A stretch of 6,416 nucleotides of DNA, taken from positions 8,416 through 14,831 of the forward strand of contig MGMR01000107.1 of the NCBI GenBank assembly GCA_001796495.1, read 5' to 3'. This document shows, one piece after another, positions 1-5,162 of the stretch. Both the position numbers and the translations under genes were made by a program. The DNA is from Chloroflexi bacterium RBG_13_51_18. GTDB lineage: Bacteria > Chloroflexota > Dehalococcoidia > Dehalococcoidales > RBG-16-60-22. The notes under the pieces were generated by a model. That model saw only the letters and a program-made list of their open reading frames with translations. It was not told the DNA's origin and made no database searches. Positions within the stretch are counted from its first letter, which is position 1; the number at the start of each line of letters is the position of its first letter.

Positions 1-732
1 AAAGAGCCGCTGCCGGTGGGCGTTTCCGCTTATACCGACTGCATCAGCCCGCGCTTCGCCTCGGCGGCTTTAATCGCCGCCCTCGACCACCGCAACAAGA
101 CAGGCCAGGGACAATTGATAGACATGTCCCAATTCGAGGCGGCAATCTCTTTCATCCTGCCCGGCCTGCTGGAATACATCGCCAATGGCAAAGAGCCGGA
201 AAGAATAGGCAACTCCTCACCATACGCCGCGCCGCACGGCGTCTATCCCTGTAAAGGCGACGACCGCTGGTGCACCATCGCCGTTGCTACCGAGGAAGAG
301 TGGAAGATATTCTGCGAGGAAATGGGCAAGCCCAAATATACTAAAGACCCACGCTTTAATAATTTTAAAAACCGCAAAAAGAACGAGTCGGAGCTCGACC
401 GACTCATCGGTGAGTGGACGAAAAACCAGACTCCCGAGGAGGTAATGGCCCGACTGCAAAAGGCAGGGGTGGCGGCGGGGGTGGTCGAAAATACGGCCGA
501 TACTTATAGAGACCCGCAGCTAAGAAAACGCAATATCTACTGGCCGATGCAGCACGCCGAGATGGGCGAGTTTACCCACCTGGGAGAGAGCTTCATGCTA
601 TCGAAAACGCCTGCTAAAGCGTACTCGCCAAGTCCCTTGCTGGGCGAGCACACGGAACAGGTCTGCACCGAGATGCTGGGAATGTCCGACGAGGAATTCA
701 TAAGTCTAATGCAGACAGGGGTATTCGAGTAA
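1..732 (+). CDS. CaiB/BaiF (class III) CoA-transferase, C-terminal part, 5' end outside window
   Basis: Class III CoA-transferases move CoA between an acyl-CoA and a free carboxylate through an aspartyl-CoA thioester; the family also includes racemases such as alpha-methylacyl-CoA racemase. The reading frame is open from base 1 and ends at TAA 730-732. That leaves 243 residues of a family that is usually about 400, so roughly the first 160 residues are missing only because the window begins here. The window opens just before the predicted catalytic residue: Asp13 (bases 37-39, in AYTDC) lies the same distance from the conserved KTGxGQ motif (residues 31-36) as Asp169 does in formyl-CoA transferase. 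Further family marks are DMSQFEA (41-47), the APHGVYPCKGDDRW segment (about 76-89) and the C-terminal SPLLGEHTEQV (residues 211-221). It is followed 44 nt later by a crotonase gene and then by a second CoA-transferase, so it is probably one subunit of a multi-gene pathway. The family call is secure; the substrate is unknown. Confidence 0.93.
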   Translation, partial: KEPLPVGVSAYTDCISPRFASAALIAALDHRNKTGQGQLIDMSQFEAAISFILPGLLEYIANGKEPERIGNSSPYAAPHGVYPCKGDDRWCTIAVATEEEWKIFCEEMGKPKYTKDPRFNNFKNRKKNESELDRLIGEWTKNQTPEEVMARLQKAGVAAGVVENTADTYRDPQLRKRNIYWPMQHAEMGEFTHLGESFMLSKTPAKAYSPSPLLGEHTEQVCTEMLGMSDEEFISLMQTGVFE

Positions 733-733
733 A

Positions 734-747
734 CAACAAGCAACAAG
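734..747 (+). repeat. Tandem CAACAAG x2 in a C/A-rich leader
   Basis: Two adjacent copies of CAACAAG (734-740 and 741-747) sit in a 44-nt gap made almost only of A and C, followed by GGTGGAGG at 763-770. The stretch has no self-complementarity, so it would leave the ribosome-binding site of the next gene single-stranded. A role as an unstructured ribosome standby site is inference. Confidence 0.4.
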
Positions 748-776
748 AAACAAATAACAACTGGTGGAGGTAAGAG

Positions 777-1652
777 ATGTTAAAGTTTAAGAAAGCCGGA
801 AAATTCGATGATGTTATTTACGAGCGGAGCGGGTATGTCGCCCGTATAACGCTGAACGACCCCGAAACGATGAACACCGGGGTTAAGGACTTCTGGAAGG
901 CGCTTAGCGTGGTGGAAGAAGCGGACGATATTAAAGTGCTGATTATAAAGGGGGCGGGACGCGCTTTAGCCGCCGGAGCCCCCCTGCACGAGGTCGGCTT
1001 CGTCTACGGGTGGAAGGAGCCGAAGTCCGGCGAAAAAGCCCCCAAGACAGCGATACGCCATCGCATAAAATTCGACCGGAAGCTGTTTTACGAGTGCGCG
1101 CAAAAGCTACTCTTTTTCCCCAAGATAACCGTCGTGCAGGCACACGGCTACCTGCTGGGGGCATCCATGGACATGTACATGCTGTGCGACTTCATCGTCG
1201 GGGCGGAGGACTGCAAGTTCGGGGAAATAGAAGTGCGGCTGGGCATCCCACAAATGACCATTACCCCCATCATGATACTGCGCGTGGGGCTGACCAACGC
1301 CCTCGACATGTGCCTGACCGGCAGGATGATGGACGGCAAGGAAGCCGCCCGCATCGGCCTAATCAACCGGGCGGTGCCGGCGGAAAAGCTGGAGGCAGAG
1401 GTCAACCGCTACGCCGAAGGCTTCTCCAAGTTCCCCTTCGACGGCATTGCACTGGGCAAGACCTCCAAGCAGATGGTGTATGACATGATGGGCATCACCA
1501 GCGGCCTGTCCAATCACTTCCTGGCGCATACGATGGGCACGAATATCCACTTCGAGGAAGACGAGTTCAACTTCTTTAAAGCGCGGCGGGACATGGGCGT
1601 CCGGGATGCCATCCACGCGCGCAATAAGCTTTACAAGCAACTGGATAAATAA
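777..1652 (+). CDS. Atypical enoyl-CoA hydratase/isomerase (crotonase) family protein
   Basis: This 291-residue cytoplasmic protein belongs to the crotonase fold, which stabilises acyl-CoA enolates in an oxyanion hole. The ATG at 777 is chosen because GGAGG (766-770) precedes it by 6 nt. Family marks in order are ITLNDPETMN (24-33), GAGRALAAGAPLHE (59-72, first oxyanion-hole loop, with Pro69 where Asp is usual), AHGYLLGASMD (122-132, second oxyanion-hole helix), CKFGEIEVRLGIP (146-158) and LTGRMMDGKEAARIGLIN (180-197). Against the classical hydratase pattern, GGGCEL becomes GASMDM, so the first catalytic Glu (Glu144 of the mitochondrial enzyme) is Asp132. The second Glu (Glu164) is kept as Glu152. 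About 25 extra residues (roughly 76-102, rich in Lys and Arg) lie between the two oxyanion segments, and the C-terminus is long. Hydratase, isomerase, hydrolase or C-C lyase activity are all possible. It sits between two class III CoA-transferase genes and so probably acts on the thioester they make. Confidence 0.9.
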   Translation: MLKFKKAGKFDDVIYERSGYVARITLNDPETMNTGVKDFWKALSVVEEADDIKVLIIKGAGRALAAGAPLHEVGFVYGWKEPKSGEKAPKTAIRHRIKFDRKLFYECAQKLLFFPKITVVQAHGYLLGASMDMYMLCDFIVGAEDCKFGEIEVRLGIPQMTITPIMILRVGLTNALDMCLTGRMMDGKEAARIGLINRAVPAEKLEAEVNRYAEGFSKFPFDGIALGKTSKQMVYDMMGITSGLSNHFLAHTMGTNIHFEEDEFNFFKARRDMGVRDAIHARNKLYKQLDK

Positions 1653-1665
1653 CAGGAACTGTTCC

Positions 1666-1671
1666 AGGAGG
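1666..1671 (+). promoter_or_regulatory. Ribosome-binding site that fixes the start of the second CoA-transferase
   Basis: AGGAGG lies 6 nt before the ATG at 1678. The frame stays open upstream to an ATG at 1606, but that start lies inside the crotonase gene with no comparable site. The conserved family N-terminus (LEGIKVLDFS) begins only after 1678. Confidence 0.85.
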
Positions 1672-1677
1672 CAAATT

Positions 1678-2916
1678 ATGGCATATCCTCTGGAAGGCAT
1701 TAAGGTACTGGACTTCAGCATCGCCGTGGCGGCGCCCTTCGGGGCGGCCATGTTGGCCGACATGGGGGCGGAGGTAATTAAGGTGGAAAGGGTGCAGGGA
1801 GAAGCCCAGCGCCTGGGTCTACCCGCCGGTATGGACGACGTCCTCGATACATCAAAAGCCGCCAGCGCCGCCGACAAAGCGGACTGGATGGCTTTCAACC
1901 GCGGTAAAAAAGACCTCGCCATCGATATAAGGTCGGCAAAAGGTCTTGAAATAGCCCTCAAACTGGCGAAAGAAGCCGATGTCATCATCCAGAGCTTCCG
2001 TCCCGGCGTGGCGGAGAGGCTGGGCATCGGCTATGAGGATATCTCTAAAATCAATCCCAAAGTCATTTACTGTTCTTTCTCCGGCTACGGCGAAACGGGA
2101 CCTACAGCCCACCGCGCCGGCGGCGATATGTGGAGCCAGGCGATGTCCGGCATGGTCAGCGTCATCGGCTATCCGGGCGGGGCGCCGCAAATGATGCCCT
2201 TCCCCGCCTGCGACCATGTAGGAGGGATGCTGATGGCCTACGCGGTGATGACGGCTCTGTTCGTCAGGGAACGGACGGGGGTGGGGCAGGCATTGACCGT
2301 CAATAACCTGGATGCGGCTTTATATTTACAATATTCCGGCTTCGCCGAATACTTAACCGAAGGCAGGATGCCCTATAAGCTGGGGAGGAGCTACCAGACA
2401 CCGCCGTTCGGGCCTTTCCGGGCTAAAGACGGGGACGTTTTGACTATTTTCGGGACAGGGCCCATGTGGCCATCCTTCTGCAAAGTGGTCGGTGTGGAGC
2501 ACCTGGCCGACGACCCCAAATTCAGCACCGATGAAGCCCGGCAGGAAAACCGGGAAGAAATCGGCAGGCTGCTTGATGAAGCTTTCAGTACAAAGACGCG
2601 GGCGGAATGGGCACAGATTTTCCGCGACGCCAAGATGCGCTGCGACCCCTGCCTGACCTATGAAGAGGTATGCGCGCATCAACAATTAGCCGCCAACGAC
2701 ATGATTTATGCGACCAAACACCCCACACGCGGCGAGATAAAGATGCTCGGGCTGCCGGTAAAGCTAAAGAAGACCCCGGGCAAGCCGCAGGGGCCCTCTC
2801 CAATGCTGGGGCAACACACGGAAGAAATATTGCTCAAACTGGGATACAAAGCTAAAGACATCGTGGAACTCGAAAAGCAGGGAGTGATAAGGACCGTCAG
2901 GAAGATGGGTAAATAG
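1678..2916 (+). CDS. CaiB/BaiF (class III) CoA-transferase, complete
   Basis: This 412-residue protein has the usual full length of the class III family, in which CoA is transferred through a covalent aspartyl-CoA intermediate and the enzyme works as interlocked dimers. Marks in order: GIKVLDFS (7-14), LADMGAEVIKVE (26-37), FNRGKKDLAIDI (73-84), the block SFRPGVAERLGIGY (106-119), YCSFSGYGETGP (131-142), predicted catalytic Asp179 in PACDHVGG (176-183), RTGVGQALTVNN (199-210), and C-terminal SPMLGQHTEEI (374-384). Asp179 is 22 residues before the Gly of the RTG motif, the same spacing as in formyl-CoA transferase and in the partial transferase at the left edge. The gap after the crotonase stop is 25 nt, so co-transcription is likely. 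Two different class III subunits in one cluster recall heteromeric enzymes such as benzylsuccinate CoA-transferase (BbsEF), but nothing here shows that substrate. Its TAG stop (2914-2916) touches the stop codon of the opposing gene. Confidence 0.96.
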   Translation: MAYPLEGIKVLDFSIAVAAPFGAAMLADMGAEVIKVERVQGEAQRLGLPAGMDDVLDTSKAASAADKADWMAFNRGKKDLAIDIRSAKGLEIALKLAKEADVIIQSFRPGVAERLGIGYEDISKINPKVIYCSFSGYGETGPTAHRAGGDMWSQAMSGMVSVIGYPGGAPQMMPFPACDHVGGMLMAYAVMTALFVRERTGVGQALTVNNLDAALYLQYSGFAEYLTEGRMPYKLGRSYQTPPFGPFRAKDGDVLTIFGTGPMWPSFCKVVGVEHLADDPKFSTDEARQENREEIGRLLDEAFSTKTRAEWAQIFRDAKMRCDPCLTYEEVCAHQQLAANDMIYATKHPTRGEIKMLGLPVKLKKTPGKPQGPSPMLGQHTEEILLKLGYKAKDIVELEKQGVIRTVRKMGK

Positions 2917-3348
2917 CTAACTCCCTTTTTTAGAAACGGTCATCATCAGCTTATAGTCGGAGGGGGCAATCTGCTGTCCCTCTTGCGGATACGGCTCAAG
3001 TTTGAAGTCGATCTTATAATAGATGAAATAGTCCCTGGCATATACATCACCGCCCGGCTGGACGACAATCATTTCCGCCGCCGACCCAATCAACGTGAAA
3101 AACAGACGGCATTGGGCCTCACCCGCCCAGATACATTCAACACCCGCGGGACAGCGGCTGTCTGTGATAACATCAACGAATCTAACCGTTAAGCTTTCAC
3201 TTTCAAAAGTAGCAGTCTTTCCCACCGGCAGGGTAAATTCCTGACCCAGAGTTGCTTGAATGCCAGCGCCAGCGCCGCATGATAAAGACACTGCTGTTAA
3301 AAGGAACAAGAGAGCGAGAATATTTACGACGGCAAATACCCTTTTCAT
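2917..3348 (-). CDS. Small exported or lipid-anchored protein with a CPxGVxCxWAG motif, function unknown
   Basis: This is a 143-residue protein of unknown function. The N-terminus is a clear secretion signal: Lys2-Arg3, a hydrophobic core (about 4-22) and then Cys24 in SLSC. The Cys suggests a lipoprotein, but the lipobox is poor (Ser instead of Leu at -3), so ordinary signal-peptidase cleavage is also possible. The mature part looks beta-rich. It carries DSRCPAGVECIWAGEA (63-78), a motif I recognise from small uncharacterised exported proteins, with Cys66 and Cys72 spaced CxxxxxC and a further Cys80; these could form a disulfide or bind a metal. The ATG at 3346-3348 has GGAGG (3360-3356) 7 nt upstream, and that site lies within the last codons of the preceding acyl-CoA synthetase gene. 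The intergenic gap is only 2 nt, so translation is probably coupled. Why an exported protein is tied to CoA metabolism is unclear. Confidence 0.85.
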   Translation of the reverse strand: MKRVFAVVNILALLFLLTAVSLSCGAGAGIQATLGQEFTLPVGKTATFESESLTVRFVDVITDSRCPAGVECIWAGEAQCRLFFTLIGSAAEMIVVQPGGDVYARDYFIYYKIDFKLEPYPQEGQQIAPSDYKLMMTVSKKGS

Positions 3349-3350
3349 TG

Positions 3351-4040
3351 CTACGCCTCCAGAACAATCCTCGCGTCAACAGCTATCGCCGAATCCTTAT
3401 AGGCGAACACCGGATTAAGGTCGATTTCCCTGATTTCCGGCGTTTTATCAACTAAAGTTGAAAGCTTTAACAGGATATCGACTAACGACGGTATGTGCGC
3501 CGGCTCCTGACCGCGATAGCCTTTAAGTAACGCATAGCCCTTGATTTCCTTAATCATCTCTTCGGCGTCACGTTTAACTATAGGGACAAGTCGGAAAGAA
3601 ACGTCCTTTAAGACCTCCACGAAGATGCCCCCCAAGCCGAACATGATGACCGGCCCGAACTGGGGGTCTTTGAACATACCGACGATTATTTCAATGCCCT
3701 GCCGCGCCATTTTTTGAACGGCAACGCCCTCGATTTTAGCTTTGGGGAATTTTTTCCGGGCGGAAGCCATGATTTCAGCATAGGCTTTTTTCACATCCGC
3801 GGCGCTTTTCAGTCCCACCTTTACGCCGCCGGCATCCGTTTTATGAGTGATATCCGGCGAGGCTATCTTTAAGACCACCGGAAAGCCGATGTCATTACTG
3901 ATTTCAACGGCTTCTTTTTGGGATTTAGCCGTGCTCGTGGCGACGATTTTTATACCGGCGTTTTTAATAACCTGCTTGGCTTCAATTTCAGTGAGGACCG
4001 TCCTGCCCTGTTTTTTCACGTCTTTCAAAGTACTAATCAT
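3351..4040 (-). CDS. ADP-forming acyl-CoA synthetase, beta (ATP-grasp) subunit
   Basis: ADP-forming acyl-CoA (acetyl-CoA type) synthetases interconvert acyl-CoA, ADP and phosphate with acid, CoA and ATP, conserving a thioester bond as ATP. This 229-residue protein matches the separate beta subunit in size (archaeal beta subunits are about 230 residues). Marks: TEIEAKQVIKNAGI (17-30, entry helix), FPVVLKIASPDITHKTDAGG (53-72) with Lys58 as the ATP-grasp lysine and the conserved His66-Lys67, GVAVQKMARQGIEIIVG (105-121), FGPVIMFGLGGIFVEVLKD (128-146) and EIREIDLNPV (202-211, metal/ATP site). The alpha subunit, which binds CoA and carries the phospho-histidine loop, is not in this window and must be encoded elsewhere if the enzyme is active. 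The start ATG (4038-4040) has a G-rich site (GGGGGG, 4050-4045) 4 nt upstream. It lies 43 nt after the SDR gene and 2 nt before the exported-protein gene. The acyl substrate cannot be told. Confidence 0.93.
   Translation of the reverse strand: MISTLKDVKKQGRTVLTEIEAKQVIKNAGIKIVATSTAKSQKEAVEISNDIGFPVVLKIASPDITHKTDAGGVKVGLKSAADVKKAYAEIMASARKKFPKAKIEGVAVQKMARQGIEIIVGMFKDPQFGPVIMFGLGGIFVEVLKDVSFRLVPIVKRDAEEMIKEIKGYALLKGYRGQEPAHIPSLVDILLKLSTLVDKTPEIREIDLNPVFAYKDSAIAVDARIVLEA
3356..3360 (-). promoter_or_regulatory. Ribosome-binding site embedded in the upstream gene's final codons
   Basis: On the minus strand GGAGG occupies the end of the codons CTG GAG GCG TAG that close the acyl-CoA synthetase subunit, 7 nt before the ATG of the exported protein. 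Ribosomes finishing the first gene are thus placed directly on the start site of the second, the usual layout for translational coupling. Confidence 0.75.
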
Positions 4041-4083
4041 GTTTCCCCCCTGACAGGTTAATGCTACTAAATCTCTTGACTAA

Positions 4084-4923
4084 CTAAGCCCCGCCGTCGA
4101 TATCGATAGCTTTGGCAGTGATGTAAGCCGATTGGTCGGAGACGAGGAAATAAACAAGGTCGGCTATTTCTTCCGGTTTGCCAAGCCTGCCTAAAGGAAT
4201 GTTCGGCCCGGGACCTGTTTTTTTTGACTCTTCCTCGACGGCTTTTTCCAGGGCGATGCCCCGGGCTTTGGCCCGCTTGATAATTTCCTGGTCTCTCAAG
4301 TTAGTATCGAAGCCGCCGGGATTGATGATATTGACATTAATTTTATATTGCGCCAGTTCTTTGGCTAAAGTCCTGCCCAGTCCCAGAACGCCGTGCTTGG
4401 AAGCGCAATAGCCGCTGCTGCCGGGATAGCCCTCCGTGGCCGCCTTCGAGCCGATAAGCACGATTTTTTTGCCTTCTCCATCGGGAATCATCGTCTTTGC
4501 CACGGCTTTAGAAATCAAGAACGAGCCGGTCAGGTTAATATCGATAATCGCCCGCCACTCCTCTTCCGAAAGGTCGGTAATGGGGGTAGTCATGGCGCCG
4601 CGTATGCCGCCGCAGTGCACCAGGATATCTATCTTTCCAAATTTCTCCATGGTTTTTGACACAGCATCAGCCACTTCTTTACCGCTGGCGACATCAGCCA
4701 CCAGGGCCAGTCCCTTCCCACCACGCGCCTTGATTTCCTCCACCACGGCATTGAGCCCGCCCCATCCCTCATCCCCCGGCCAGATGCTCTTCGGCGCGGC
4801 ATACTTATCCAAAACAGCCACGTCGGCGCCTTCTTTAGCCAGGCGGACGGCGACGGCCCGTCCCATACCCCTTTTACTGGCGGCACCCGTGACCAGAGCG
4901 ACCTTACCGCTAAGACTGCTCAT
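4084..4923 (-). CDS. Classical SDR-family oxidoreductase, probably NAD(H)-dependent
   Basis: This 279-residue short-chain dehydrogenase/reductase has a Rossmann fold and likely oxidises or reduces a hydroxyl/keto group, plausibly on a CoA thioester given its neighbours. The cofactor loop is TGAASKRGMG (12-21), two residues longer than the usual TGxxxGxG. Asp39 at the end of the second strand favours NAD over NADP. An insertion at about 42-56 (rich in Trp and Gly, with KSIWPGDEGWGG at 45-56) follows. The usual NNAG motif is replaced by HCGG (103-106). The catalytic tetrad is complete: Asn130 (INLTGSF), Ser159, Tyr172 and Lys176 (YCASK). PG at 202-203 and the ending IDIDGGA are typical. The ATG at 4921-4923 has GAGGAG (4936-4931) 7 nt upstream. 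It is the first gene of a leftward operon with the acyl-CoA synthetase subunit and the exported protein. FabG-like annotation would be possible, but the altered motifs suggest a different substrate. Confidence 0.95.
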   Translation of the reverse strand: MSSLSGKVALVTGAASKRGMGRAVAVRLAKEGADVAVLDKYAAPKSIWPGDEGWGGLNAVVEEIKARGGKGLALVADVASGKEVADAVSKTMEKFGKIDILVHCGGIRGAMTTPITDLSEEEWRAIIDINLTGSFLISKAVAKTMIPDGEGKKIVLIGSKAATEGYPGSSGYCASKHGVLGLGRTLAKELAQYKINVNIINPGGFDTNLRDQEIIKRAKARGIALEKAVEEESKKTGPGPNIPLGRLGKPEEIADLVYFLVSDQSAYITAKAIDIDGGA

Positions 4924-4958
4924 CTGGTAACTCCTCGTCTTTGCTTTAATGCAATTAA

Positions 4959-5007
4959 GCTATAATAGCATTATAACGGCGGGCAGTACAGATAGCAAAA
5001 CTATAGC
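4959..5007. repeat. Iterated ATAGC/GCTAT boxes around the SDR promoter
   Basis: ATAGC occurs at 4965-4969, 4992-4996 and 5003-5007, and its inverse GCTAT at 4959-4963. Together 4959-4969 is a 5-1-5 inverted repeat (GCTAT-A-ATAGC) at the predicted transcription start, and one further copy overlaps the -35. Short AT-rich boxes like these can arise by chance, so a regulator-binding role is only a suggestion. Confidence 0.3.
4970..4998 (-). promoter_or_regulatory. Promoter of the leftward SDR operon
   Basis: Reading the minus strand, TTGCTA (4998-4993) and a perfect TATAAT (4975-4970) are separated by 17 nt. This would start RNA near 4963, about 40 nt before the SDR start codon. An overlapping alternative is the extended -10 TGCTATTAT (4970-4962), whose -35 (TGTACT, 4990-4985) is poor. 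Confidence 0.6.
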
Positions 5008-5080
5008 TTCAAAGATTTACCCGGCATAATCCATATTTTTCCTGTAAACTATCCTGAAACTGCAGCGGAAATTTTTTCAC

Positions 5081-5096
5081 CGGGGCTCAAGCCCCG
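5081..5096. repeat. GC-rich perfect hairpin upstream of recA
   Basis: CGGGGCTCAAGCCCCG can fold into a 6-bp all-GC stem with a TCAA loop. It stands out in a region otherwise about two-thirds AT. Neither side has the T run expected of an intrinsic terminator: the plus strand continues with ATAATATTAT (itself a 10-bp palindrome, 5097-5106) and the minus strand with an A run. It also lies between TTTTCA (5074-5079) and GATAAT (5096-5101), a weak possible second promoter with a 16-nt spacer. Confidence 0.6.
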
Positions 5097-5118
5097 ATAA
5101 TATTATGTTAAAAATTAC

Positions 5119-5147
5119 TTGTTTTAGTAAAACAGTTGTGCTATTAT
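5119..5147 (+). promoter_or_regulatory. Candidate recA promoter with extended -10
   Basis: TTGTTT (5119-5124), 17 nt, then TATTAT (5142-5147) preceded by TGC, which makes an extended -10 (TGCTATTAT, 5139-5147). Transcription would begin near 5154, leaving a leader of only about 9 nt that starts at the ribosome-binding site. That is unusually short, so a start further upstream remains possible. Confidence 0.5.
5120..5134. promoter_or_regulatory. Perfect inverted repeat over the recA -35, candidate operator
   Basis: TGTTTTA-G-TAAAACA is a perfect 7-1-7 inverted repeat that covers five bases of the proposed -35 hexamer and runs into the spacer. A repressor bound here would block RNA polymerase, and recA is commonly under LexA control. 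The sequence does not match the Bacillus (GAAC-N4-GTTC) or Escherichia (CTGT-N8-ACAG) LexA boxes; the nearest reading is TTGT-N9-ACAG, with one base too many. The binding protein is unknown. Confidence 0.5.
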
Positions 5148-5153
5148 CTGGGT

Positions 5154-5157
5154 GAGG
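5154..5157 (+). promoter_or_regulatory. Ribosome-binding site that fixes the recA start
   Basis: GAGG, within GGGTGAGG, ends 5 nt before the ATG at 5163. An in-frame TTG at 5136 would lie upstream of this site and inside the promoter, so it is not used as the start. Confidence 0.8.
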
Positions 5158-5162
5158 TAAAG

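Larger units (their letters stand above)
4924..5162. other. Divergent intergenic region between the SDR operon and recA
   Basis: This 239-nt AT-rich spacer, the only long gene-free stretch in the window, contains the leftward SDR promoter with its ATAGC boxes, the GC-rich hairpin, the 15-bp inverted repeat and the recA promoter. Both -10 regions share the 9-mer TGCTATTAT (minus strand 4970-4962, plus strand 5139-5147). The part between about 5008 and 5073 shows nothing recognisable, and no small gene with a convincing ribosome-binding site is seen. Confidence 0.7.

Noticed and set aside
1..732. The first CoA-transferase as a truncated pseudogene
   Set aside because: The frame is open from base 1, the C-terminus is intact and the catalytic Asp is present; it is cut only by the window edge.
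1010..1483. A 157-codon plus-strand open frame within the crotonase gene
   Set aside because: It lies wholly inside the crotonase in another frame, and its Arg/Gly/His-rich composition is typical of out-of-frame reading.
1606..1677. An upstream start for the second CoA-transferase
   Set aside because: It would overlap the crotonase, lacks a ribosome-binding site, and adds residues absent from the family; AGGAGG points to 1678.
1359..2027. A 222-codon open frame on the minus strand across the crotonase/CoA-transferase junction
   Set aside because: It is antisense to two well-supported genes, shows no recognisable domain, and reflects the codon bias of the genes it overlaps.
2926..2931. A T6 run as a terminator for the left gene cluster
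   Set aside because: The preceding GGG and CCC can form only three pairs with no extension, too weak for an intrinsic terminator.
4436..4930. A 164-codon plus-strand open frame opposite the SDR gene
   Set aside because: The opposite strand encodes a complete SDR with an intact catalytic tetrad; this frame has low-complexity Ser/Ala/Pro composition.
5136..5162. A TTG start nine codons upstream for recA
   Set aside because: It lies in the promoter and upstream of the ribosome-binding site; starting at 5163 gives residue numbers matching E. coli RecA through the core.
4924..5162. A standard LexA (SOS) box of Bacillus or Escherichia type ahead of recA
   Set aside because: No GAAC-N4-GTTC or CTGT-N8-ACAG is present; only the non-matching 15-bp inverted repeat is found.
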